Source of the DNA: Perkinsus chesapeaki
Lineage: Eukaryota > Perkinsozoa > Perkinsida > Perkinsidae
Direction of reading: 5' to 3'
Assembly (NCBI GenBank): GCA_013115145.1
Contig: JAAPAO010000138.1
Coordinates: forward strand, 1-64,000
Length of the DNA: 64,000 nt
A program made the translations under genes and the position numbers. A model generated the notes under the pieces. That model was given only the letters and a program-made list of their open reading frames with translations. It searched no databases and had not been told where the DNA came from. Shown one piece after another: positions 12,501 to 23,900 of this stretch; the stretch's first letter is position 1; each line of letters begins with the position of its first letter.

Positions 12501-13181
12501 CTCCGTCTTCTACTTCCACGTGAATACGCCGGATGAGTCTATCGTTAGCCCCCTCAGTGGGCCTCGCCGTGCAGTGGCCCTTCATAATAGATTATTTTTA
12601 GAGTGGCTTTGTGTGTTCGTACCAACTTCCATCTGAGCTGCTCAAACGCGACCTCTAGCACTGAACTTCCCTCGAAGTTAGCGGTCATGCTCAGCTCCGA
12701 CGAAGTAGCGATCCGAGTTGGGCCATCTCCCTCCCACCATTGTTTCTTTGGCAACGGCGTCAGGACAATACCATCCCAAACCTTAGCAGCTTGCTCTAGC
12801 TCAGCTGCATTACAGTGAGCTTCGCGAACAAGAGCCCTGTGGTCATGAGTCTGTGCACTTGGTGACACATCGGGAGGGGCCTCAACGGCCCCGTTTGCCG
12901 ATATGCTATTTTGTGACATTCCCTTCTGTATTGCGGGAGTAGCCCTAGTGGTCGGCATCTCACTTAGCCATGTCGCATAGATGATGCCCTGCATCTGAGT
13001 TGGGGAGCCCTTCACGGTCAGCCATATTGCGCAGACACTCGCTTACGCAGATGAGCAGCACTACAATGCCAACGAAAGTCCACAGCAGAGAGTGAACCCT
13101 TGGATCCTCGATATCTCGATTGGCACGACGGGATTTCGTAAGTCGATCCCCGCGTTTTCTCGGTATCATTTCGATAGTCAT
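9594..13181 (-). CDS. GH20 beta-hexosaminidase, membrane-anchored, with C-terminal PAN/apple-like repeats
   Basis: Many-exon gene. Resolved exons on the minus strand are 13181-13047, 12994-12623, 12579-12416, 12380-12240, 12196-12058, 12006-11911, 11872-11738 and one from 11705, with 32-52 nt introns. The order is: a signal anchor (WTFVGIVVLLIC), the GH20 N-terminal domain with GVDESFEL, then the TIM barrel with RFGALYGLDTVWKLF, ASRLNVIHLHLND, VVPEVDVPGH, the catalytic Asp-Glu pair in FPDKYFHIGADE, ILGGETAMWTD and IFPKAAVHAAALW. GH20 enzymes remove terminal N-acetylhexosamine from glycans. From about 10230 the frame continues into two cysteine repeats built on CAGITCE/CTLRSS and CEGITCE/CTLRAG, PAN/apple-like and probably glycan- or protein-binding. 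Junctions between 11.2 and 10.2 kb are unresolved, so a separate PAN gene is possible. Confidence 0.8.
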
Positions 13182-13388
13182 AAACCGTAACCACTGTCTC
13201 TTGTCGACGGGTGGTTCGGGTAGATATCCCCAACTGGTAGTAGCGAATCACTAACAATGCAAGACTGAGCCTGTGGTCGGAGACGTGTGACTGCGACAAT
13301 GATTAAATCATGCTCTAATAGCTACTAATAACAATAGTCGTGAATACATATAAAGATCGCATACGAGCAGCAGCTGATAGCAACCGAT

Positions 13389-15264
13389 TCACTCGTGGCC
13401 CTTCACAATGTTCCTCAAGGCCGTGCGGTCCAAGACGCGTTGGAGCTGACAACGTAAATGGCCAAGATGGCTTCAAACAGCGTGTTTTTTCGTACCGCAA
13501 CTTTCTGTTTCTGCAACGAGTCGAGTTCATCTTGAAGCTTAGTGATCTCAGCTTCCTCGGCAACGACGTTCTCCAGCGTGGCATCAATTGCCGCGTCTTC
13601 CTCATCTGAGTTGTCCTCTGCTTTCTCTTCCTCTGAAGAGCATGAGCCTGCATAAGTCAAAAAGCGAGCCCAGATGGAGGGAGCTCACCAATGTCTTTGC
13701 CGATCTTCTTGAGCATTGCCAACTTATCATCGAGGTAGGACATCAGAATGTCCAACTCGCTGTTACTAGCAATCAAGACATGACCACGTCAAAGTAGGAC
13801 CCCTCCTCCCTACTCGAGGTCCTCTACATCTACACCAGATGAATCGTCCTCACTTCCACTGTCCTCTCGAGCAGGTACCGAGCGAGGCTTCGGGGCGAAT
13901 GCCGAGCGCTGAGGTGGTAAGCCAGTTTTGAGAACCCCAAGAGGGGTATTCACCTTGGACTCGCTCTTCTCTGAGTCGGGCACATGAGCCGTGGAAGGCA
14001 GGGCAAGGCGAGCTCCACTCTCGGACGATGGTTTGCGGGGATTCAAAACCACTGTGTTCCGCTCGAGATGGATATTCACCCACTTGCCCTGCTGGTCCAT
14101 CAGGCGCTGGCAAACGCCCATCAACTCGTCCATGCTGATCTCGCGCTCTGAAGAAAAAAGATACACTTCGCGACCAGGATGCAGGACTTGCCTTTGAGCA
14201 CGCGGACAAGATCTTTGTTTTGAACTTCGAGCATCTGCATACGGTCCCTGCGAAGACAAGGTGTTCATCGACGGAGGGGATGTCCACACCTGTCGCGGCG
14301 GAGGGCATCAATCAATCTGCCTTGACTTGAAATGATTTGCTTCAAGGCATTAATCTGAAGACACGTAGTTCCATATCTCGCTTCGGGAGAGGCCCACTTG
14401 AGCAAGCTGTCGTTCTTCCAGACCCCGAGATGAAGAATCATCTGATCCTGGACTGAACGACTAGGAGAGGCATACAGTCAGTCAGATTTGCCATCATTCA
14501 CCTTCATAGCAGGCATGCGCGCCTTAGCCGCCACGCCTGGCGACGAGGCTCCGTAGCTGTCGGAGGAAGCATCTCCGCTATCGTCCATAATGGAAGAGTC
14601 ATCCTCAGCCATGTCCGGGCAAAGCATGCGAAGGGTGGCGTACCTTACTATAGCATGGCATGGGAATTAGCAACGTAGACTCACCATGCTTTGAAGTCCT
14701 CCACACCACTGCTGACGATCTCAACATAGCGATCGTATTTGGGGATAACCTATCAAGAGAAGCGATTAAGCAGATGGAAAATGTGAGCACGGTTACCAGC
14801 ACGACGGAGGGATGAGTCTCATTAAGACAAATGACTCTATCAACATCCTGGAGCTCGATAACAATACCTAATGCAGCTCACAAGATGAGAGATTCATCTG
14901 CAAGCTTGGAACTCACCAGGCTCCTTGCTGTTGTCAGTGGATTCTTCTTCCTTCAGAGGTATGAATTTCACAGACTCCAGATTGCGATTCAGAATTCCCG
15001 TGCCTGAGAAGTCGACTTAGGTGAGGGCTCTCAAGCTAGCCAACAGCTTACAGATGGCAGACTTGGTGACGATCTCCTCGTTTGAGCTGCCATCGTCATG
15101 CTCGACACGGAGGATGACGGGAATCCTGAACAAGAGTTGGATCGACATGCCTTTCGTAAAGCTTACCCTTTCATGAGCCTCTTGATGTAAGCCTCCACTT
15201 GGGCTATTAATGAGACATCCTTCTGTGGGGAGGCGGAGTCTGAACGAGTCTCGGATTTAGTCAT
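13389..15264 (-). CDS. PH-domain coiled-coil protein
   Basis: Starts at ATG 15264 and ends in the stop at 13391-13389, with about ten short introns that each restore frame. Residues ~35-150 form a PH-like domain: strands around FKFIPLKEEE-type sequence, VIELQDVDRVICL and PKYDRYVEIVSS, and the hallmark C-terminal helix GVEDFKAWYATLRML with its conserved Trp. After an Asp/Ser-rich linker come coiled-coil stretches (LRRDRDRMQMLEVQNKDL; EAEITKLQDELDSLQKQKV) separated by a basic/proline region and an acidic block. One intron starts GCAAGT rather than GT. PH domains bind phosphoinositides or proteins at membranes. The partner is unknown. No signal peptide is seen, so it is probably cytosolic. Confidence 0.65.
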
Positions 15265-15595
15265 CAAAGGCGCAGTACTTACGAGACTATACGGGAGAGA
15301 AGTAAACACAAGCAGAATGCACAGTAAATATCAAAGTGCGCTCATGGATTTTACGAGTCGTTCAAAGAGTGTGAACGGCAAGCGAGCTCCCCCAGCATTA
15401 GTATAGACACCAGCGACCAAGGCAAGCATGTTACGATGATCCCAAAGAGACTATAAAGACCTCGTGGACCGGGGATGAAAAGGAATCATCGTTTCTGACA
15501 GATCTACTTATCGCTCATTTGGGCGAGCGCTATCTACGACGCAAGATACTTTACAGAACTCACAAGGAAGACTGCCGCCGTTGCTTCCGCTGCGA

Positions 15596-16478
15596 ATGCA
15601 GACGAGTGGCCGTCTTTCGATGCCCGGCCAAAGCCAGCGTGGGCTCCGAGCCGAGCTGTTGGCTATTATGAAGGACATACAGGACTTGGTATCCACCGAC
15701 TTCAGCTCCCCTAGCCTATCGTGTCAGCAAAAGCTATTGGACTGCATGGCACAGGTCGGGCAGCAGCGGATAACCGAGCTACGAAAACAGACGAGGTGAG
15801 CTCAGCACCGTTGCCAATATCGTAGATTTAGGCTTTTCAGTTTCTATCGTTCAAAGCTCCAAACAGTGTCCCGAGTAGCATCACTGCATATCCCCTGCAA
15901 CTTGCCTCGACGACCTCGCTGCCAGAGGGTGCTTAAAGACACATCTGGCCTTCAGCCGAGGCAGACAGACTTAGAAACGATTAAGAGGGCCGCACGCGGC
16001 GATGATTCGACAACAATATCAACGGGAGTCATGTCTTGGGAGGCCATCGCAGTGAGGTGCAAATCGCTGAGTCGTGTGATCGAAGATGTTGTTGCCTTCG
16101 ATGCACCCACTGATGCTTCGGAACCTTGTTTGGTGAAGCATTGACTATAATTGGCCCAGATTCGTTCCGAGCAGGGAACGTTCCTGCCAGTTGGCTAAGC
16201 CATGCAACCGTGATGTAGCGGAGAGCCACCAAGACTTGAGTTCAAGTTCGCGCATGGGTCAGCGATGTTCGACAAGCTCTTGCGAGATAGGTTGAAAACG
16301 CAAGTCAATGCCCTAAAGAAACTGACACTATAATCATCATCCATCCAACGTATCAATGCAGCAGGAAGAACGGAGGCCTATGAAGAGCTTGTTGTCAACT
16401 TGTACTGCTCTGTACCGACAGCAACAGCTTGAAGTACATTCTCGACGGCTGAGGGAGGGCATCAATACGATGTGCTAG
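15596..16478 (+). CDS. possible coiled-coil protein (unidentified)
   Basis: Open sequence from ATG 15596 (ELLAIMKDIQDLVSTDF...) splices at 15796/15840 (about 45 nt) into a second exon ending near 16140. Coding-like sequence reappears at 16267 (MFDKLLRDRLKTQVNALKKL) and, after an apparent intron, runs to TAG 16478 with QQQLEVHSRRLREGINTM. Helical, charged segments suggest a coiled-coil protein. No family is recognised. The join between 16140 and 16267 is not resolved, and the start may lie in an upstream exon. The stop shares a CTAG palindrome with the convergent gene on the other strand. Confidence 0.35.
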
Positions 16479-18248
16479 CGACAAGGGAACGTACCGGAAG
16501 GGATTATCAGCGGCCAACGCAGCCAGAAAGGCATGTCCTCGCTGAGGGGCCCAGATCTCATCTGGTATCCAAAACCCAACGCAGCGATAACTGTGACAGA
16601 AGTGGCCAGCTTGCGGGAGGAGCCTGCCGGTGGAGCAGTACCAACCACGTAACGATAATATAACTAAGACGGGAGGGCATTCCGATCACCACTTTGGGAT
16701 TAAAACTAACCTCGTGGCCGCAGTTGGTGAGAAGCTGAGCCCCGAGCAAGCAATTGGCCCAATTGGCGAGACTGCGCTCCATTCTGTAAGCGATATATAC
16801 TGCCATAGCCGCAACGGCACCCTTGGTGGTGTATCGTATAGCCAGTCGGGAATTGGGGCTCAAGGATCGACCTACTCATAGGGCCGAGTCCGATTTACAC
16901 AAATTGAAGGCAGCTGACTCGCAGTCCTCGAAAGCATCACGAAGCGCGACGTGTGTCTTACCAGTATCGGACTCCTCGAAGCGTTTGAGCTGGGGCGAGA
17001 GGAACTGGTTAACCACACTCACGATAGTGCTGGCTGTATTCATCCCCAGACCGAATCGGGCGGCATTCCGCGAGAGGGCGGTAGCCAGGCAGCTCAAAAT
17101 CTGACCAGACGCGAGAGTGACATGACAGAGATGATCCAAGATGACCTACTTGCATGTATATATTGCGAAATGCCCTGCTAAGCCTATCAGTATCCACAGT
17201 ACGGAGGACTACCTCCAGGACACCTGCATGGATAGGCTGGTCGAATGCCAGCAGCTTATGCCATGTACACTTACTGACATCATTGCCGGAGGAGGAGGAG
17301 GCAGCAGGCTCGGGAATATCGATATCAGGCAGAGCCGAGTCACCCTCCCTTTTGTAGCAGAACAGCGGTATATCTCCAGGCAGGCTACTGCGCATATCAT
17401 CACGAACCTACTGGTATCTTGAGAAGGAGGCAGCCGTCAAGACCTACTTCAGAATAAACATCAGCGATCTCTTTGAAATCCCTTCTGAGATCTTCAACTT
17501 GAATTGACTGCAGTAGCAGGGAAGTGTAGGGGAAGTGGCTGATGGAAGTGCTAGCGCTACAAGGCTGGAGGCTCTTACTTCCCATATCGCAACAGGAAAA
17601 GGCCCAAGACCCCGCCAAGGATGGTCCTGTTCTTATCCACCACATTCTTAGTAGTGTCCACAACGGCCGTCACCCTCCGATAGGCCTTATGAGCGCTTTG
17701 TTCGACCTCTTGAAGAGTAACCACACCGTCACCGTCAACATCTAACATGCGACCAGCGCCACCTACAACGCTTTCACGGAGCTGGTCCATGCCTTAAAAT
17801 ATACAGGAAACACCTGCAAGACGTACTCGCTGTCTTACTGGAAGCTTAGCAGCTCCCCTAATTAAAGAGTCCACCGCGCAAATGTATGAAATTGGCCTTT
17901 CCGATAACGTTTCGGAGCCATTCACGAGCAGAGGTGACACAACACGGTAGAGTGGTTCAAGAAACAGTGAAGTTACATGCACGTCGTCGCCGTTATAGAT
18001 GGTAAGAAGGATACGTTATGATGGAGCACATAAGGACAGTAGCTTCGTCTGGTTGCTCGCTGACAGCTTCACATCCGCCGGCGGCCATGGACTACTTCGG
18101 CTCAGGGCCGCCTGGAGGTCCGATAGGGATGGGTACAAGGCGGACAAGGCTACAACCTGCTTGGCGTCGATTCCTGGCACAAAGAATAATGACTATGACA
18201 CGCGGGAAAGCGGTTGCCGAGATAAGCACGACCGTTGAGCACTATCAT
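16475..18248 (-). CDS. EF-hand multi-span membrane protein (unidentified)
   Basis: The predicted first exon begins at ATG 18248 (MIVLNG) and splices into a helical region. A downstream exon carries SLFLEPLYRVVSPLLVNG, and then comes a canonical single EF-hand loop, DVDGDGVVTLQEV (about 17720-17760). Membrane-like stretches follow (TILGGVLGLFLLRYG; GAVAAMAVYIAY; VTVIAALGFGYQ). Most exon joins restore frame, but an in-frame TAA at 18018-18016 interrupts the sequence between exons. The 5' part may therefore be a separate small gene, or there may be a sequence error or readthrough. EF-hands bind calcium, and the role here is unknown. The start codon overlaps the stop of the upstream nuclease gene. 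Confidence 0.5.
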
Positions 18249-20189
18249 TACGAGGTGATCAGCCACAAGATACTCAGATAAGTGGGATAGATTAGATTCC
18301 ATCGCCTTAAGCGCTCCATCAATCTGTCTGGGTCAATGATTTGAGAACGGTGATTGCACAGTTCGGTGAATAAGTGATACTAACATAGCGAAGGGGCGGT
18401 GAGACGAGATGACATCGTCGAGGTCCATGTAGTGATGGCCCACCTTTTTCAAGGAGGACCTCCTCCATATGGATTCTTGATAGGATAGGATGTTCCGCCT
18501 CATCCCCCTCCAGTACGTACCGAAGCAGGCGATGGAATGCCCTTCGCCGCAGGCCTACAACAGGGAGCGTCTGTGCTACCATTACAGGACGGTAACCTCA
18601 CCGAGATGCTCATACCAGGCATCGAGGTCGGATGGGCTCGAAGGAAGGAACTCCTTCAGCTGTTCCTTTGTCCAGCACCCCCCAACCACTGCAGATGCCA
18701 CTTCCCTCGTAAGGCCTGGAAAACCCTCAGGACATACAAACGTAACATCTTCGTTACCATTGACCTTCTCCGTCATATCTTCTACTAAGGAATAGGTCTG
18801 ATACTCCACAGAGCCCTCGCCACATGCTAGTTTGATAACCATCATGGCTGTACGCTCATCCAGGCCCCACCGCTGAGCTAATAGCTCAATCTTGTTCGTC
18901 TCACCCTCTAACAGTTCCCTGAGCTCTTTCAGGGACCGGGCCTGCTTTGTGACAAAGTCAAGCTGGACCCCACGAATTCCCGCTGATCTGAGTTGTTCAA
19001 TATATTCCTCATCGACAGTTGGGATCGGCTTCCAGTCCTCCCCCATTATGGAGGCGGCCAACCTCTGGCAGACGATCGATGTTGTTCTGCACTGCATCGC
19101 TCTGGCCAACCCCTCCAGCCCGCCTGGCTTCTCCAGCGCAGCCACCAGCCGTTTCATTGTCGGATATCGCTTAGCTGAGGCGTAGGCCATCCGCGTCGAC
19201 ACGCCCTTCACAGCCATTAGCATATTTATCATGTCGTGATCGGGGGTCTTCTGTGCCTTGTAAACTTGGGAGGCAACCCTCACTGGTGTGAAATCGCTCG
19301 GTCCAGCGCAGAGCTTTTTGAAACTCTGGACTATCTTATCCAGCACCGTAATGGTTTCATGCAATGATTCCGTCCGAAGAAGCACTAGCCTATCTCTTAT
19401 CGGTATTCTGACCATGTATCCGTATACCAGCTCAGTGTTGAAACGGTTGTCCACAGATCCCTCGACCAGCACTATCACTCGATGCCTTTGGTAGTCAACA
19501 GCCTCCAGCAATGCCGAGAGCTGGTTGCGGAGGCGCCCGTCACGATGTGAGGATAGCAAGTCACGGACAGTCTTCCTCTCGATGATGAGCTTGTCCGATC
19601 CATCTTCGATCACCACATCCCCAACGTCTAGGCGAGCCACCTCGTATCTAGTTCGCAACCATGGTGTGAGCTACTCACTCGAGCTTGGCGCCCCTTACCC
19701 TCTTCGTTTCCCACTCGTACCATCGTCGTGCCCCAAGGCCTCCAACAGCAGACCTTCCCGAGTATCTATCGTCACTGTCACGCCTCGAGGAGGCTTCTTT
19801 AACCCGCCGCCTTCGGACAGGTCACTATCATCCGAGCTGTCGTGTTCCCAGTGATCATCCAAGACCTTCCGCGGCCTGAGGGCACCGAAGAGATTGACGG
19901 GTAGCAGAATCAGATGACGGACAGGACTCTGCCGGATTGTATCTGGTGGGCGACGTAGTGGCCCCATCCCCGCAAGTAAGGCGGCCATGGCCGGTCACTC
20001 TTGACGAGATTGTGCAGCGCTCCAACCTGACTGATGCCATATTCCATCCATCTGTATTGGCTATTAAGTACCCACCAGATTGCCAGAATTCAAAACTTCT
20101 TCTTCCGAAAGGCCCTCTAGGACAGCCCGAGCTTCCTCATCAGACTTGAACGGCGACTTGAAGGTCGAGTCGTTATCGATGTCTGGCAT
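18248..20189 (-). CDS. ERCC4-domain structure-specific nuclease (XPF/MUS81/Hef-like)
   Basis: The ERCC4 nuclease core is intact: VTIDTREG at its start, then after a phase-2 intron YEVARLDVGDVVI and the catalytic IIERKTVRDLLSSHRDGR (ERKxxxD, metal-binding active site), followed by VIVLVEG. A C-terminal helix-hairpin-helix-like segment (LMAVKGVSTRMAYASAKRYP) follows. XPF-family nucleases cut branched DNA in repair and recombination, usually as heterodimers. The 3' exon continues past the first in-frame stop through a GTGAGG donor at about 18594 into LRRRAFHRLLRYVLEG and ends SILWLITS-stop at 18248. The exons before VTIDTREG, including the start (ATG 20189, MPDIDND), are tentative. It is shorter than full XPF and lacks a helicase part. 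Confidence 0.75.
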
Positions 20190-20229
20190 CGACCTATCCA
20201 ACGGAGTGTAATTATACAGCAAAATGCTC

Positions 20230-20761
20230 CTACGGATTTGGCTTCCTCAGTAGAGTGAAAACCAGGGACGCCTGTTCTTTACCGCGAACACGGGATGCCC
20301 TGAGATAATCGGTCCTCCGCATAACCCAGCAGGAGCAGGCAGCCACTGAGAGAGGCCCTCACTGAAATGCCAGCTTGGTAGCAAAGAAGTGCGCCCATGC
20401 CCGCTGTGTACTGGTCCACTGTGATCCACCCTCGAAGTGATCAACGAGCGATGCCACCTGGACAATAGCAGCGACAAGACGTTGCCTGAAGTTCTTAGAT
20501 CGCCTCACGAATTGGTCGGGTTTGTCCTTCTGGGACGTCAGTATTTTTCGCAGTGTCTGAAGCACCTCATCATCAGATATGAAGGCAGATACGAATTTTG
20601 TGGGAGGCCTAACAGTGCCAGTAGATCAAACCCTACCACACCAGAACTAACCTTTGCCTGAACCGCACTGTAAACTTCAAAGGAGCGGCTTGGCTATACA
20701 GTCGTAGTGGTAGTGCAAGGAATGGCCGTAGTGGCCTTGGACTATGCAGGAGGGTCATCAT
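20230..20761 (-). CDS. small protein with mitochondrial-type N-terminus (unidentified)
   Basis: Three exons, 20761-20652, 20608-20363 and 20299-20230, with introns of 43 and 63 nt that keep frame. The N-terminus is rich in Arg, Leu and Ser and free of acidic residues (LLHSPRPLRPFLALPLRLYS), typical of a mitochondrial targeting peptide. The body is basic and helical (KKDKPDQF..., QRLVAAIVQVASLVDHF-type). No domain is recognised. It ends only 40 nt before the start of the same-strand nuclease gene. Confidence 0.5.
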
Positions 20762-20994
20762 ACACGCAAGCTGCGCATCTGATAACTGCCCTACACTTGA
20801 CGTGCTGGTAGATGGATGAAGTACTCCGGGACACCAGCTGTGAGCAACGTCGGCGGCACAACACAACAGGAGGGCGATAGAAAAATCAAAGTGACGGCGA
20901 GCTCGCCCGAAACGGCAACCACATGATTGAGTGAATATATGCAATTAAACGCGCGTTTACGCGTGGGTACGTAGGAAGTGGAGATGGCTGTGAC

Positions 20995-23900
20995 CTAGTT
21001 CATCCGCCTGGCCTCACCAAGGTCTCGGGAGGGCGAGGCGGACTGGATGGCCTTCACTGGAGCTGGCTTGAACATCTGCAGCATACGGTGTGTTATAGCG
21101 AATCCACCAGATACATTAATGAGGCTGAAGAATATAGCAGCCAAAGCGGATATGACCTGAACAACCAACATCACTGGGGAATGGTGGTTCGCCAAACCGA
21201 TGGTGAGGCACCCACCTGTCCACTCGGGAACGGTCCGTTCATCTGCAGCATGCCGCCAGTAGCAATAACACCACTGATGGCATTGGTGACTGATATGAGA
21301 GGTGTATGAAGTGCCGGAGTCACAGCGGCCACAGTGAAGTGACCAATTAGTAGAGACAACACCTACGGGCAGCAGTGCAGAGCAGAACGCGGCGAGCCAC
21401 TTACAAAGTCCCCAACAAGACGGACATTCTGAACATCAGCCGAAAGTCCGAGAGCCATGACCACTGTGAACCCCAGAGCCACAGCGACCGCTTCAGAGTG
21501 GTCACACAGGTAGTCTGATACGGCCAATGAGATACAGGTAACGAAGCTGTACGCACCAAGGACAGCTTGAGCGCTGCTATCATCATCACTCCGTATAGGA
21601 GGTAGTTCTATTCCCACTGGTAGAGAGGGAGGCACTGGCGCTAGAGGCTGAGGCAGCGGTGGTGGGGGGTAACTGAGGTGGGCAAAGGTTCAGGGGTTGC
21701 TGGGTCTCCACGGAGCTTACAGCATCTCGCCATCTTTAGTGAGGGTGCTTTGCCGTACAACAACATCATCAAAGTTGAACTCGAGACTGGCCGGCCCAGC
21801 TCCATCCAGTATATCTGCTTCCGATTCGCTCAGATATGACGGTTAGGGTAGGCCACCTTTCCTAAGCAGCTGAAGTATACCCAGCAGATTGTGACTGAGC
21901 ATGGTCGAGCTCTGCTGGGGCATATCAGACGTCAAAGTCGTACGACCAACTACGGTCACTTGGGACGAGCCGTCGAGTATCGTTCGACCCGGGACCTGAA
22001 AAACACAGCTGTCTTGTTATGGACGGAGCATGGGGGCCGCCGACAGTGAGTTCACAATTGCCTCCAGCGGTCGCTGCAAGATCAACAATCACACTGTGTG
22101 GTGCCATAGACCGAACCTGAAATAGACCACTGAGGGGGGCGTGTACCGCACAGCACCACGGGCGTGAACCACATGTGAATAGGAAACGAGGGACCTTTGA
22201 GAGCTGGCCTGGAGCTGTACACGCCACCTCGATAAAACGAACAATAGTGTCGTCACATTTCGAACCGATGAGACCGGTAGTCGGGTTAATGGGAATCTCA
22301 GTCCAGGAGTCACTGTGTATTTTATCAGTGAAGCAAGGTATTAAATACGGCCCTTTACTCACCATCTCTCGAGTCACCAATATCGGTGCCTTCCTGTTGG
22401 GTATCATAGCCGTACAGATGACCACGTCTACCTACAACGTAAGGGCTCAACACTAGCTTGCTTAAAAGCACTCCCTACCTTCTTCACCATCGCCGCGTAG
22501 GTCTCCATTTGAGCCCGTTTGAATTCAGGAGAACTGATCTCCGCGGCGTACCCACCGGTCCCGCCGCCGCCGGCTCCCGATGACACACGGCAGTCGATAC
22601 GAACAAAGGTGGCCCCCATAGATTCGATTTGCTCCTTTGTGGTGTCCCTAACGTCGCTGGCATACACACGTGCTCCAAGGCTCTGAGCTGTGGCCACCGC
22701 AGAGAGACCAGCCACACCCGTGCCTGTCAGAGACCCCGTCGAGCCGATCATCACCGAGGGGGTTTTGTCGGTACTACCAATGACAAAGACACTAGCTGCT
22801 GGCAGGTGACCACTAGCTGTTACTGATGGGCGAGATATCCGAGGCAATGCGTGGAAGGCCTCCACTACAGCCCTATAATGATGAACATAGAGGAATAGAG
22901 CTACAACAACACCTACCTATAGCCTGCAATGTTGGCCATGGAGGTGAGGACATCTAACTTCTGGGCACGACTGAGAGGAGGCAGCAGCAGCAGCTTATAG
23001 AGATGCTGCGAGAGGTACACCGTCAACATGCCTTATTCTTGGTATAGCTGCCATGTTGATGACCGTCACTTTCTTAACACGAAGCTGCTCGATAAGCCCG
23101 AGAATCTCATCGTTGACCGAAAACGTCGATACGATAACCTTGAAGTTACAGTCAAAGCATCGACATTGCATCCCCACCTGGCCCGCAGGCAGCAGCTCGT
23201 TGCTGTCGCGGCTTAGATCCACGTCCCTGCTGCTCAAAGGGCCTACTCGAAGGACAACGTCAGATTTCGCATATACCTCCGCCTGAATAAAGACTCAGCG
23301 GTGATGGCAGCGCTAGTTGGATGCCCCATTACCGCAGTCTTGAGACACGTCGCTCCCATAAGCTCATACTCTTCATCGGAGAAGCTGGCCTCTTTACCGC
23401 TACCCTCCTCGAATGCCACATCGAAGCCAAGCATCCGAAGCTTACGAGTGACGACCGGTGTCACCGCCACACGGCGTTCCACCTCTGTGGTCTCTGAGCG
23501 ATAACTTCAGAACCAATCTCAACGAGACAGCAAACTACCGCCAGCTCCGAAGGTGGACTCGTTAACGAAACCGACCATGACACCAGCTGGCGGGTACTCC
23601 ACTCTCTGTTCAGCACTCTCACTGGCAGCGTCTTTGCCCGCCGAGTTGCCCGTCTCCCCGAGTACAGCGGTCGGGCCTAGTGCCAGGATGACTGGGATGA
23701 CTGAAGGCGTCTGGAGGTTACCTTCCTCAACGACGTTCTCACTGGGCAGTTTATCAGCCAGCTCATTCCGTACTTTATCCACCACATCACGAGCATGCCC
23801 GAAGAGCATCCGACTATTATCGTTAAAGAACAGAGGGTTCTCCACTCCGGAGTATCTAATTGGCTCTGATGAGGACCAAACTAGAGACCATAATCACACC

